A DNA stretch of 36,139 nucleotides from Microcaldota archaeon (GCA_027314605.1 DAHVAM010000005.1:261-36399), one strand, 5' to 3'. Shown: positions 9,785-19,297, numbered from the stretch's first letter. The notes: generated by a model not told the origin, from the letters alone. Program-made: numbers and translations.

Positions 9785-10501
9785 ATGGCTAGAGATTACT
9801 ATGAGATATTGGGCGTCGGGAAGGGCGCTTCCCAGGATGAGATAAAGCGAGCCTATAGGGCGTTGGCGCTCAAGCTCCACCCCGACCGCAACAAGGAGAA
9901 GGACGCGGGCGAGAGATTCAGAGAGGTCAACGAGGCCTACGCCGTCCTGAGCAGCCCGGAGAAGAGAAAGCAGTACGACATGTACGGCGCAGACGGTTTC
10001 CAGCAAAGATTCTCCGAGGAGGATATTTTCCGGGGATTCAATACGGAGGATATGTTCAAGGACATCTTCGGCGGCGCGGGGTTTAGCTTTGGCGGATTCG
10101 GGTCTTTCGGTAACATGTTTGGGCAGGAGGAGCAGCAGCAGACAGGTGTAAACCTCTATCTCTCGTTTGATGACCTTGAGAGAGGGGTTGACAAGGAGTT
10201 CACCGTGCAACATTACAAGGTTTGCCAGAATTGCAGGGGCGCCGGCGGCGAACCGGGATCAAAGCAGATAAGATGCGCCGCATGCAATGGCACCGGAAGA
10301 AGGCATGTCCAGCAGAACACGCCTTTTGGGAGGATCCAGATGATGACCACCTGCGAGGGATGCGGAGGGAGGGGGAAGACATTTGAACGGATCTGCCATG
10401 TCTGCAAAGGCGCCGGAAGGACAGTCGCAGCAGACAAATACAGGATAAGGGCGGAGCGGGCAGGCAAGGAAGGCGAGGGCCCGAAGAAAAAGTTCTGGTA
10501 A
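9785..10501 (+). CDS. dnaJ: DnaJ-family co-chaperone lacking C-terminal substrate-binding/dimerization domains
   Basis: J domain ([35 protein letters not shown]), G/F region, four CxxCxGxG-like repeats ([32 protein letters not shown]), then stop after about 30 residues. Confidence 0.93.
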   Translation: MARDYYEILGVGKGASQDEIKRAYRALALKLHPDRNKEKDAGERFREVNEAYAVLSSPEKRKQYDMYGADGFQQRFSEEDIFRGFNTEDMFKDIFGGAGFSFGGFGSFGNMFGQEEQQQTGVNLYLSFDDLERGVDKEFTVQHYKVCQNCRGAGGEPGSKQIRCAACNGTGRRHVQQNTPFGRIQMMTTCEGCGGRGKTFERICHVCKGAGRTVAADKYRIRAERAGKEGEGPKKKFW

Positions 10502-10522
10502 GTCCAGTTGCGCGTCTGCCGC

Positions 10523-11335
10523 CTAGCCGCGTAGCCTTTGCAGCTCTGCGATTATCCTTGACTTGCCGCCCTTCATCAGATCCTCTGCTACTTCAGTGAG
10601 GAGATCGGCAACCTTGGTCTCTACTGCGGCTTTTATTGAGCGTACTGGATCTGAGTCGTTTGCCAGGAAGAGCATAAGGGCAAGGCCCGCACCTATCTTG
10701 TGCTTTGTTGCGGCATGCCTGGGATCTTCCCACTGGCTCCTGTCTACATGCGACTCCGCCTTTGCCAGAGCGGCGCGGAGTAGCTCTCCAGGCTTTGCGC
10801 CGGCGCTGCCGAACGCGGATCCGAATTGGAGCGCATCCCTTTCGCTCTGCCTCTTGAACTCCTTGGCGATCCATTCGGCGGCAGTAAGGGAATCTGGCTT
10901 CTTTGTACCTTCCTGCAATCCGTCTATCACGGCCCGCCTTGCCTGCGTTTTAGGCAACCGCATGGCCAGTATCGCTGACTCTCCGATTATCGAGAACGCC
11001 TCCTCGACGATCATATCTGTGCCTGTCAGCAGCCTGCCTATGGTTGAGAGCCTCGCTACATGCACCAGCTCGTGGGCTGCCTGCGGCTTCTCCAGGCGCT
11101 CGCCAGGGTTCAGGAGAATCTTTACGCTGTTGTTGGACAGAACGATCTCCCCGAAGTTTCCCTTCCGCGGGTTGGGGTTTATCGCCAATACAGGTAGGGC
11201 CACGCGCGCTCCGGTTATGTCTGAGAGCTCCCTGCTCGTCTCCTCGTAGATCTTTACCGCATGGACGAGGAATTTGGCTTCCGTCCTTTCCTTCTGCCTG
11301 GCTTCCCCATGCTGCTCTTTCCACACGAATGTCAT
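10523..11335 (-). CDS. Hypothetical protein with HExxH putative metal-binding motif
   Basis: 270 aa; KPQAAHELVHVARLSTIGRLLTGTDMIVEEAF (HELVH followed by a downstream EE). Family not recognised. Confidence 0.65.
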   Translation of the reverse strand: MTFVWKEQHGEARQKERTEAKFLVHAVKIYEETSRELSDITGARVALPVLAINPNPRKGNFGEIVLSNNSVKILLNPGERLEKPQAAHELVHVARLSTIGRLLTGTDMIVEEAFSIIGESAILAMRLPKTQARRAVIDGLQEGTKKPDSLTAAEWIAKEFKRQSERDALQFGSAFGSAGAKPGELLRAALAKAESHVDRSQWEDPRHAATKHKIGAGLALMLFLANDSDPVRSIKAAVETKVADLLTEVAEDLMKGGKSRIIAELQRLRG

Positions 11336-11429
11336 AATCTGATAGCAGCGGTTCAGGTATTTAGCTTTAGTTTTTTCCAGCAGGACCCATTGTCAGGCGG
11401 GGCCCCATAGGCATCAGGCCTGTCAACGA

Positions 11430-12782
11430 CTACAGAACCATCTCCGGATAGAGGGGGAACTGCTTGCACATCTGCCTGACCTTCGTCCTTAATTCTGCAA
11501 GCTTCTTGTTCTGCCTTATCTCCTCCCTGAATCTTTTGAGATACTCTGTCCTTTCGTCTTTGTCTTTGGGCAGGCTGTAGGGCTTGATCTCATTGAATGC
11601 CTCGGCGATTATGCCGCCGATGGCCTTCATCTCTGGCTCCTTCATGCCCCTCGTGGTCAACGCAGGGGTGCCCATCCTCACGCCGCTGGGATAGAATGGC
11701 GAGGACGGCTCTCCAGGTATCGTGTTCTTGTTTGCCGTAACTCCCGCAGCTTCCAGGACATCCTGGCCGAAGACGCCGGCGCCTGGGCCGAAGGTAGTCA
11801 AGTCTGCCAGAAGCAGGTGGTTGTCAGTCCCATTCGAGACAAGCTTCACGCCGTTGGCCATCAGCCCTTCTGCCAATGCCTTTGCATTCCTGACTATCTG
11901 GTGGCCGTACTCCCTGAATTCAGGCTTTGCGGCCTCCTTGAGCGCTACGGCTATCGCAGCTGTCTGATGGTTATGCGGCCCTCCCTGAAAGCCAGGGATT
12001 ATCGCCTTGTCTATTTTCTGCGCGAGATCCGGATCTTTGTCGAGGCCTTTCTGCGTCACCATTATTAGCCCTCCGCGCGGCCCTCTGAGGGTCTTGTGCG
12101 TCGTGGTGGTGACTATGTGCGCATACTTTACAGGGCTTTCGTGCGCTCCGGCGAGGACTAGGCCGGCGACGTGCGCTATGTCTGCGGCAAGGTATGCGCC
12201 CACCTCGTCTGCAATGGCAGCAAACTCCTTGAATGGGAGCTGGCGAGGATAGGCTGTTGCGCCGATCCAGATAAGCTTTGGTTTGTTCTCATTCGCAAGC
12301 TTTCTTGCCTCGTCTATGTCTATGTAGCCGTCAGGTTTTACGTGGTACGGCACGCTCTTGAAGAACCTTGAGGTTATGCTGAGCTTCCAGCCGTGGGTCA
12401 GGTGGCCTCCATCATATAGGTAAAGGCCCATTATCGGATCGTTGTTTTCACACGTGGCGAGGTAGACGGCGAGGTTCGCAGGGGAGCCCGAATAGGCCTG
12501 CACGTTTGCATGCGGAACGCCGAAGAGGCTCTTTGCCCGTTCTATGGCCAATGACTCCACCTTGTCTATGTACTCGTTTCCCCCGTAGTATCTGCGCCCC
12601 GGATAGCCTTCGGAGTATTTGTTTGTAAGTATGCTTCCCGATGCCTGCATCACAGCCATGCTCGTAAAGTTCTCTGAAGGTATCATCTCCAGCCCTTCCT
12701 GCTGCCTGAGCAGCTCCTCCTTAATGTATCCGTAAACCTCAGGATCGTTCTTCTCTATCTCGGCAAGCACTCCCATTCCCAC
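11430..12782 (-). CDS. glyA: Serine hydroxymethyltransferase
   Basis: 450 aa; EGYPGRRYYGGNEYID, VTTTTHKTLRGPRGGLIM (PLP lysine), PGFQGGPHNHQTAAIAVALKEA. Confidence 0.97.
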   Translation of the reverse strand: MGMGVLAEIEKNDPEVYGYIKEELLRQQEGLEMIPSENFTSMAVMQASGSILTNKYSEGYPGRRYYGGNEYIDKVESLAIERAKSLFGVPHANVQAYSGSPANLAVYLATCENNDPIMGLYLYDGGHLTHGWKLSITSRFFKSVPYHVKPDGYIDIDEARKLANENKPKLIWIGATAYPRQLPFKEFAAIADEVGAYLAADIAHVAGLVLAGAHESPVKYAHIVTTTTHKTLRGPRGGLIMVTQKGLDKDPDLAQKIDKAIIPGFQGGPHNHQTAAIAVALKEAAKPEFREYGHQIVRNAKALAEGLMANGVKLVSNGTDNHLLLADLTTFGPGAGVFGQDVLEAAGVTANKNTIPGEPSSPFYPSGVRMGTPALTTRGMKEPEMKAIGGIIAEAFNEIKPYSLPKDKDERTEYLKRFREEIRQNKKLAELRTKVRQMCKQFPLYPEMVL

Positions 12783-12833
12783 ACCTCCGAAATGATTTTA
12801 ACTTATAAGTATAATAATTTAAGCGGAGGTTCA

Positions 12834-13757
12834 GTGCGAATAGGCATAACAAGCGTCAGCAACGTTCTTGAGGAGTGGAATTCGAAGGACGTGGCAGACC
12901 TCAGGAAGGCGATATCGTCGTCGGGCAACACGCCCAAGATGATATATGCGGACTCGATGGACGTCAGGTTAGGGAAAGGAAGGGCGGAGACGTACCAGTC
13001 GAGCGACAGGGCGTCAGGCGCCAAGAATGGAAGGGAGTTGATCAGTGTTGACGCTGTGCTTCTCAGGCACCTGGGGACGATAAGGGACTACGAGCAGTTC
13101 ACGTATAGGCTCTTCGCAATCAAGTCGTTCGAGGAGAGGGGAACTTATGTCATGAATCCGGTGATGAACTGGCTGTTTGCAACCGATAAATTCGGGGCAT
13201 TGCTGAAACTTGCAAGGAGCGGGCTCCCCATTCCCGAGACGGTTGTTACGGAACACATGTTTGTCGCCTATTCTGCTGTCAGAAAGTTCGGAAGCGCCGT
13301 CATAAAGCCGCTGAGGAGCGCGATGGGTTTCGGCGTCTTCAAGGTAGACGATCCAGATGTCGCGATGCACGCCTTCAGCACGATGACCAATCTCAACAAG
13401 CCCATGTACGTGCAGGAGTATCTGGAGAAAAAGGGAAACGGGGATTACAGGGTTGTTGTTGTTGGCGGAGAAGTGGTGGGCGCCGAATTCAGGAGGGGGA
13501 CGACGTGGAAGAGCAACATAGCGCAGGGGGCGATTCCGAAACTTGCGAAGGCTGACGAAGAGCTTGAAGACATCTCGTTGAAGACATGCGAGGTGCTTGG
13601 ATTGGACTACGCAGGGATAGACGTTGCAGATACAAAGGACGGATACAGGATACTGGAGACCAATCCCACACTCTCCTGGCAGGGCTTCAAGAAGGCGACA
13701 GGAATCAATCCCGCAAAGCACATAGTCAGGGAGATCATAAGGAAGGCGAAGAATTAG
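12834..13757 (+). CDS. RimK-family ATP-grasp ligase (alpha-L-glutamate ligase-like)
   Basis: VLRHLGTIRDYEQFTYRL, NWLFATDKFGALLKLARSGLPIPETVVTE, VIKPLRSAMGFGVF, GLDYAGIDVADTKDGYRILETNPTLSWQGF. GTG start proposed at 12834. Confidence 0.87.
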   Translation: MRIGITSVSNVLEEWNSKDVADLRKAISSSGNTPKMIYADSMDVRLGKGRAETYQSSDRASGAKNGRELISVDAVLLRHLGTIRDYEQFTYRLFAIKSFEERGTYVMNPVMNWLFATDKFGALLKLARSGLPIPETVVTEHMFVAYSAVRKFGSAVIKPLRSAMGFGVFKVDDPDVAMHAFSTMTNLNKPMYVQEYLEKKGNGDYRVVVVGGEVVGAEFRRGTTWKSNIAQGAIPKLAKADEELEDISLKTCEVLGLDYAGIDVADTKDGYRILETNPTLSWQGFKKATGINPAKHIVREIIRKAKN

Positions 13758-14704
13758 GATGCGAACCTGCTCCTTCCCACTTTCCTCAGCGTGAAGAGCA
13801 TCGCGATTATCGAGAGCAGGGATGCCGTTGCGAATATCGCGGCGTTGAGAATCTCGAAAGGCTTTGAAATCAGGGAGAATATTGCAAGCGCGATGCTGAT
13901 GAAGGCGAAGAGCGGTGGTATCGCTGGCAGCCCAACCTTGTATCTCCTGAGCAGCAATATTGTGACTACCAGCCCCACGCCGGCGCCGGCGATTATCATT
14001 ATGCTCATGAAGGCGCTGGCATAGATTGCGTAGGCGCCGACAGCAAGCGTCATGGGCAGGATTATGTCCCCATTGCCAAGCATCACGCTCGACACGACGG
14101 GCACGCTGCCTCTCTTCACCATTGCCTTTATTTCCGGATTCTTGATCTTTGATATCTCTACCTCCTTCATTCTTTGTTTTTTGTTGCCAGGCACAAGTTC
14201 CATGTCTGACGACCCTATCATGAAGGCGAGGTTCCTGTTAGAAGCCTCCTTTGCGAGCGGTATCATGAACTTGAGGACGAAGACGGCGAGGTAGTCATAG
14301 ATCGCAAATGCCGCGATCAGCAGGTAAAGTATTAGGAATCCGAAGCTCACCCCTATGCTTATGCCTATGAAGACCCCCGCGCCTATGCTTGTGATCATCG
14401 TTATCAGGTTGCGCATGGCCGGGTTGTTGTACCTGCCCTTTATGGCTAGCAGGAAGATTGCGAGCAGCAGCGAAAGTACGGAGAGCGGTATCAGGCTGAT
14501 TGTTGGGAGAATGTCATTTATCAATATCGAGAAGAGGAAGAACGAGCCGAAGATGACAACGTACCCTTCCAGCAGCCTGAAGAACAGGTCGCCGTGGTAG
14601 TAGCGCAGTATGAGCATCACCATCAGGATTACTATGATGATGTCGACAGCGAGCCAGAAGACGAATGACACAGGGTTGCTGCTCTGGGCGTTTGCGCTTG
14701 CCAT
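13754..14704 (-). CDS. Presenilin/signal-peptide-peptidase-like intramembrane aspartyl protease (start probably upstream, to about 14830)
   Basis: Multi-TM; AIYDYLAVF (YD), VMLGNGDIILPM (GxGD), GLPAIPPLF (PAL-like). The frame is open upstream to 14830 and encodes another hydrophobic helix. Confidence 0.83.
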   Translation of the reverse strand: MASANAQSSNPVSFVFWLAVDIIIVILMVMLILRYYHGDLFFRLLEGYVVIFGSFFLFSILINDILPTISLIPLSVLSLLLAIFLLAIKGRYNNPAMRNLITMITSIGAGVFIGISIGVSFGFLILYLLIAAFAIYDYLAVFVLKFMIPLAKEASNRNLAFMIGSSDMELVPGNKKQRMKEVEISKIKNPEIKAMVKRGSVPVVSSVMLGNGDIILPMTLAVGAYAIYASAFMSIMIIAGAGVGLVVTILLLRRYKVGLPAIPPLFAFISIALAIFSLISKPFEILNAAIFATASLLSIIAMLFTLRKVGRSRFAS

Positions 14705-14894
14705 GTATGCGTAAGAAGGAGAGTATGAGGGGATTGCTAGCAGGAGGCCGGCGAACTGAGCTATAAGAAACAGCGAGACTATGAAGAGTATCTGCCTTGA
14801 GCCTATTCGTCTTTCCAGCCTAACACCAATCTACAGGAATAATTTATTTCTAATGCTTGGTTGTATTTATAGGGATATGTGTTTGTTGAGTATT

Positions 14895-15158
14895 ATGGAA
14901 ATCAAGCATGAGAGCCTGAGATTTTACCTAATCACTCCGGGAGGGGAGGCCGAGTTGCTCTACAGAATAGAGGGGAACGTCATGAGCATCTACCATACCT
15001 TCGTCCCTGACACCGAGAGAGGCAAGGGAACCGCTGAGAAATTGGCTGTTGCGGCCTTTGATTTCGCAAAGGAGAAGAGGCTGAAAGTGAGACCCGACTG
15101 CCCCTACATCGTACACTTCCTTCAGAAACATCCTGAACTGGGGGAATACGCCATTTAG
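14895..15158 (+). CDS. Small GNAT-like N-acetyltransferase domain protein
   Basis: YHTFVPDTERGKGTAEKLAVAAFDFAKEKRLKVRPDCPYIVHFLQKHPE matches the compact single-domain GNAT pattern; ATG 14895. Confidence 0.75.
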   Translation: MEIKHESLRFYLITPGGEAELLYRIEGNVMSIYHTFVPDTERGKGTAEKLAVAAFDFAKEKRLKVRPDCPYIVHFLQKHPELGEYAI

Positions 15159-15347
15159 TCAGTCGTTGTCTGAACCCGTCAATATCTCTATTATCTGGCC
15201 CTGGCCGAGACCCGAGGGGAACTTGTCCAGTTTGATGACTATGAATGGATCCTGGATTCCTGTTATCACTCCAGGCCAGACCCTCTCGTTTGCGTCTACG
15301 TATTGCACCTTCTTGCCTACCAGGCCGTTTATGTCTGTAGGCTCCAT
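15159..15347 (-). CDS. Hypothetical small protein (possibly frameshift-shortened)
   Basis: 62 aa MEPTDINGLVGKKVQYVDANERVWPGVITGIQDPFIVIKLDKFPSGLGQGQIIEIL; see the finding on an upstream frame. Confidence 0.6.
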   Translation of the reverse strand: MEPTDINGLVGKKVQYVDANERVWPGVITGIQDPFIVIKLDKFPSGLGQGQIIEILTGSDND

Positions 15348-15497
15348 TGGCGTTGCCAGAAGGTTCTCCTCATCGAGAGATGTGACTATGGCGTTTATGA
15401 TAAAATCACTTCGTTTACCATTTGCACAGGATAGGTATTTAACAGTTGTTAAGGCACGGAGGTTAGATTAATAGACGTGAAGAATCATTAGTTTAGC

Positions 15498-15860
15498 ATG
15501 AAGGATTCTGTGCGTGCCAGGATGCGCTGGAAGGCCGGGCAGGCTGTTCCGGATTTTTTCAAGGAGATCGTGAGAAGGCCTGGCCTCCTGCTCGTGGAGG
15601 CGCTTTCAGGATCCGTGGCTTTGTCTTCAGGAACGCTTGCTGTGCTATCATTTCAGGACTCCATGGACAGCGCCTTTCATGACACTGAGCTCCTAGCCAT
15701 ATCTGCAGGCTCGGCTGCAGTGTCCCCGATCTTTGGCGTGCTGACAGTCGCGGCAAGGCGTCTCTGGCCCAGGAACGGAGTGAGGGTGAATGAACTTTTA
15801 AGGGACTCCAAGGAAAAAACGAACGCAGACTCGTACCTGAGAAGCAGATTAAGGCGATGA
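15498..15860 (+). CDS. Hypothetical membrane protein
   Basis: 120 aa with two hydrophobic segments (LLLVEALSGSVALSSGTLAVLSF; LLAISAGSAAVSPIFGVLTVA). Confidence 0.5.
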   Translation: MKDSVRARMRWKAGQAVPDFFKEIVRRPGLLLVEALSGSVALSSGTLAVLSFQDSMDSAFHDTELLAISAGSAAVSPIFGVLTVAARRLWPRNGVRVNELLRDSKEKTNADSYLRSRLRR

Positions 15861-15863
15861 ATT

Positions 15864-15936
15864 TGCGCCAACCGGGATTTGAACCCGGGCCACGAGCTTG
15901 GGAAGCTCGGATCCTACCAGGCTAGACAATTGGCGC
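15864..15936 (-). tRNA. tRNA-Gly(CCC)
   Basis: Reverse strand GCGCCAATTGTCTAGCCTGGTAGGATCCGAGCTTCCCAAGCTCGTGGCCCGGGTTCAAATCCCGGTTGGCGC: 7-bp acceptor, anticodon loop TTCCCAA, T-loop GGTTCAAATCC. Confidence 0.96.
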
Positions 15937-15944
15937 TTCAGTGA

Positions 15945-16445
15945 CTAGGGCTTCTTTTCTTCCCCTATTATCTTTTTGCCCAGTTCCTCTCTTGACTTCA
16001 TGTCCTCCATTACCTTGGCATAGTCCTCCTTGCTGAGCACCCTGCTGAGTATGTATTGGGAGTAGTTGATGGAGATGTTCGCCAGGTCAAGGAGTATGGC
16101 TTGCAATTCGTTTGTCTTCAGCCTTATCTCCCTGTCGGGTTTGAGTACCTCTATGCCCGCAGGAACAAAATTGAATGAGACGTTCATCAATGAGCCTATG
16201 TCCTTGAAGAGGGCTGTGACTTCGGCGCTCGTGGAGTATGTCTTTTCCAGTTTCAACGGTTCGTTTATGGAACCGAAGCAGTAGACTACCCCGGGAGACT
16301 TCAGGAGCCTGTTGTTTATGAGGTCTGTCATCAAAGGCTGGAGGTCTTCAGACTTCTCGCTCTCCATGTCGAAGTAAAGCTTTGCCAGTATGCCCCCTCT
16401 TCCGATTGTCTCTTCAGTGAGTTCATCTACCTGCGATTTCGTCAT
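15945..16445 (-). CDS. Hypothetical protein
   Basis: 166 aa ORF immediately downstream of hisS with coding-like composition; family not recognised. Confidence 0.65.
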   Translation of the reverse strand: MTKSQVDELTEETIGRGGILAKLYFDMESEKSEDLQPLMTDLINNRLLKSPGVVYCFGSINEPLKLEKTYSTSAEVTALFKDIGSLMNVSFNFVPAGIEVLKPDREIRLKTNELQAILLDLANISINYSQYILSRVLSKEDYAKVMEDMKSREELGKKIIGEEKKP

Positions 16446-16449
16446 TCTA

Positions 16450-17751
16450 TCAGCTTTTCAGTTTCAATATTGCCTCTTCGGCACTCAGCGTCTGCTCCTC
16501 TCCGCTTATCATGTCCCTTAGCTTGATTCTCTTTGCCTCTCTTTCTGCGTTTCCGAGTATTGCCACATACCTGATGTGCATCGAGTTTGCGTATTCAAGC
16601 TGCTTGGCAAGCGCCCTCTTGGTTAGGCCCAAGTCGACGTATATGCCTGCCTGCCTCATGGCGTTGGCCACTGACATCGCATACTCTTGGTTTTCCTCCT
16701 TTATATAAGCTACGTGCACCTTTGCGTTGGTCCTAAGTATCTCCCCCTTGTCGAGAATTTCAAACACCCTGCTTACCCCTATGGCGCTCCCGACAGCAGG
16801 CGTGCTGTTCTTCGAATACATCTCCATGAGGTTGTCGTACCTTCCCCCCGAGGCGATAGACGGAAGCCTTTTCCCTTCTTCGAAGACTACGAACTCCCAG
16901 ACCCCTCCAGTATAGTAGTCCAGGCCTCTTGCAAGCGATAGGTCTATCGTTATCTTGCCGCTGAGACCATACTTGCCGAGCAGGCCGATAATCGAGGTGA
17001 GCTTTCCTATCTCTTCGCTTGCTTCGGGGATCTTGCTCTTCAGCCTTTCTATGGTCTCCTTGTTGTCTCCCTGCATCCCTATGAACTCAAGCATTCCACC
17101 TATCTCCTCCCTGCCCGGGCCAAGGCTGCCTATCTGCTTTGCGACCTCGTCCTTTCCGATCTTGCTAAGTTTGTCCAGGATTCTTATCGCATTGGTGTAC
17201 TTGTCTTGCGGGACTCCGAGCTTGCCGAGCAGTGCATCAAGGACGAGCCTGCTGTTTATCAGTATTGTATAGTCTCTTACGCCAATGGCCTCTATCGCCT
17301 GCGCTATCGCGGCTATCGATTCGGCGTCGCTTATGGGCTCAGAGGTTCCTACAATGTCGATGTCTGCCTGTATGAACTCCCTCGCGCGCATCTTCTGCGG
17401 CTCGTCCATCCTCCATACCTTGCCTATCTGGTACCTCTTGAACGGCAGCGGTATGTCCCTGTTCATGGCTATGTATCTTGCAAGCGGGACAGTGAAGTCG
17501 TATCTCAGCCCTTCTTCCTTGCCTTCAAGGATATAGAGTTCCTTCTTTGCGTCGTCGCCGTAGGCCTTGCCTGTCAGCGTCTCCAGGAGCTCGATTCCGG
17601 GAGTATCGATAGGGTGAAACCCGAATCTCTTGAAAGTCTCCTCTATCGTAGATATTATCTTGTTTAGGAGTATGGCTTCCCCCGGACTGTAGTCCCTTGT
17701 GCCTCTAGGAAGACTCACGTTCATCTGACCAGTAGTTTTATGCCCCGACAA
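16450..17751 (-). CDS. hisS: Histidine--tRNA ligase
   Basis: PRGTRDYSPGEA, YQIGKVWRMDEPQKMRAREFIQADIDIVG, ARGLDYYTGGVWEF, ASGGRYDNLMEMY. Start likely MNVSLPRGTRDY. Confidence 0.96.
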   Translation of the reverse strand: MSGHKTTGQMNVSLPRGTRDYSPGEAILLNKIISTIEETFKRFGFHPIDTPGIELLETLTGKAYGDDAKKELYILEGKEEGLRYDFTVPLARYIAMNRDIPLPFKRYQIGKVWRMDEPQKMRAREFIQADIDIVGTSEPISDAESIAAIAQAIEAIGVRDYTILINSRLVLDALLGKLGVPQDKYTNAIRILDKLSKIGKDEVAKQIGSLGPGREEIGGMLEFIGMQGDNKETIERLKSKIPEASEEIGKLTSIIGLLGKYGLSGKITIDLSLARGLDYYTGGVWEFVVFEEGKRLPSIASGGRYDNLMEMYSKNSTPAVGSAIGVSRVFEILDKGEILRTNAKVHVAYIKEENQEYAMSVANAMRQAGIYVDLGLTKRALAKQLEYANSMHIRYVAILGNAEREAKRIKLRDMISGEEQTLSAEEAILKLKS

Positions 17752-17773
17752 GGATTAAATAGATACTGTAGTC

Positions 17774-18088
17774 TCAGAGGTTCTTCTGCAGCCAGGTCTT
17801 GAACGACTCCTTCGGCATGGAGCCGACAGAGGTTGCCTTTATGCTGCCCTTTTCGAAAAGAAGCACCGTGGGTATGCTCATTATGTTGTACCTGCCGGCG
17901 ATTTCTTGATTCTCGTCGGTGTTGAGCTTTGCGAATTTTACTTTGCCTTCGTATTCCTTGGAAACGTCCTCAATTATGGGTGAGAAGATTCGGCATGGTC
18001 CGCACCATGGAGCCCAGAAGTCTACGACTACAGGGACTTCCGATTTTATTACTTCGGCATCAAAATCCGCTTGCTTTAGATCAATCAT
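17774..18088 (-). CDS. trxA: Thioredoxin
   Basis: 104 aa; VVDFWAPWCGPCRIFSPIIE (WCGPC), IPTVLLFEKG (cis-Pro). Confidence 0.96.
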   Translation of the reverse strand: MIDLKQADFDAEVIKSEVPVVVDFWAPWCGPCRIFSPIIEDVSKEYEGKVKFAKLNTDENQEIAGRYNIMSIPTVLLFEKGSIKATSVGSMPKESFKTWLQKNL

Positions 18089-18206
18089 ATCCTCGCCTGA
18101 TTAAATTAGCGCTGTTTGTGTTTATATACCTTTCAGCTAATTATTACAATTAGTGATGAGCGATACTTCTGATGACGGATGATGAAGATCTTGAGTGCTG
18201 ATTTCA

Positions 18207-18416
18207 ATGGCAAGCATACCAAAAGCCTCTATCAAGAAATTTGTGAAGCGCAGGTTCAATGCGAACATAACTGACGAGGGAGCTGAGGAGATAGTCAAGA
18301 TCCTTGAAGAGAAGGCGAACGATATCTCGAAATACGCGGTGAGCAATGCCAAGAAGGACAGGCGGGAGAAGGTAACGAGATCCGATGTCATGAAGTACGT
18401 GATAAAGGAATTATGA
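18207..18416 (+). CDS. Archaeal histone (HMf family)
   Basis: MASIPKASIKKFVKRRFNANITDEGAEEIVKILEEKANDISKYAVSNAKKDRREKVTRSDVMKYVIKEL; histone fold. Confidence 0.92.
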   Translation: MASIPKASIKKFVKRRFNANITDEGAEEIVKILEEKANDISKYAVSNAKKDRREKVTRSDVMKYVIKEL

Positions 18417-18976
18417 TGGCTGGCCAGATAACAGTCTATCGAAGCCCGGATAACAGATACAGGACGACTCTTTATGAAAAGGGAGGACAGCGGTGCTTCT
18501 GCCTCTCTGAGAAGACCATGAAAGGCACGCTCCTTACGGAATTCAGCCAGAATGGGAAGATTGTTGACCAGATATACTACAAGGGAGGCGGCGCCGAAGA
18601 GGCCTTGAAGAGGCACTTGAACTGCGAGATCACAGTCGAATCGAGAAAGGAGTACGAGAGGGTGAGAATCTCTTCCCCATGCAAGAAATGCAACAATGAG
18701 GGAAAGATAGCGCGCGAGCTTGATCTTGCAAACGTAGGCTACGTGGAGAATGTCCCTGTGGTGCCGATCTTCAGGTGCCTGGGATGCGGGCAGCGCTTCT
18801 ACGGGATGAGCGAGGAGTACCTCAATGCGCTCGTATCCAGGAATACTGGGCTTTTCGAGAAGGAGGAGCTGGAGCGGATGGGGGGCGACCGTAGACAGTT
18901 CGTAAACACTCTCAATGAGTATATAATAAGAATATTCGCTTCCAAGAAGATAACCAGGCTTGTTGTCAACGAGTGA
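18413..18976 (+). CDS. Hypothetical zinc-ribbon-like protein
   Basis: 187 aa; CKKCNNEGK...FRCLGCGQRFYG CxxC pairs; 4-nt overlap with the histone stop. Confidence 0.7.
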   Translation: MMAGQITVYRSPDNRYRTTLYEKGGQRCFCLSEKTMKGTLLTEFSQNGKIVDQIYYKGGGAEEALKRHLNCEITVESRKEYERVRISSPCKKCNNEGKIARELDLANVGYVENVPVVPIFRCLGCGQRFYGMSEEYLNALVSRNTGLFEKEELERMGGDRRQFVNTLNEYIIRIFASKKITRLVVNE

Positions 18977-18980
18977 TATT

Positions 18981-19220
18981 GTGAACATACGCGTATCGGA
19001 ACTATATGGCAAAAGGATAATATCCAACGAAGGGAAGATGCTCGGCGAGGTTAAGGGAGTAATGCTGAATCTTGAGGAGGGAGTTGTTTCACATCTTCTT
19101 TTAACGGAACCAGAAAGGCTCCTGAAGAGCACCAACCCGAGAGTAGACATACAGAAGGGAAGCGTTGCCTTCAAGAGAGTAAAGAAGATATCCGAGACGG
19201 TTATAGTAGGAAGGGAGTGA
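18981..19220 (+). CDS. PRC-barrel domain protein
   Basis: VNIRVSELYGKRIISNEGKMLGEVKGVMLNLEEGVVSHLLL; GTG start near 18981. Confidence 0.78.
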   Translation: MNIRVSELYGKRIISNEGKMLGEVKGVMLNLEEGVVSHLLLTEPERLLKSTNPRVDIQKGSVAFKRVKKISETVIVGRE

Positions 19221-19297
19221 CGGCCGTGGCCATTCTTGGATCCGGACATTTGCTCGGATTTCCAAAACGCTACGGAAAATGTTTTCACAGCAGGTAC

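Noticed and set aside
10563-11249. 228-aa forward ORF
   Set aside because: Antisense to the 270-aa HExxH protein, which has better composition and an uninterrupted motif.
18137-19288. 383-aa reverse-strand ORF
   Set aside because: Lies opposite the histone, zinc-protein and PRC-barrel genes, all with better evidence.
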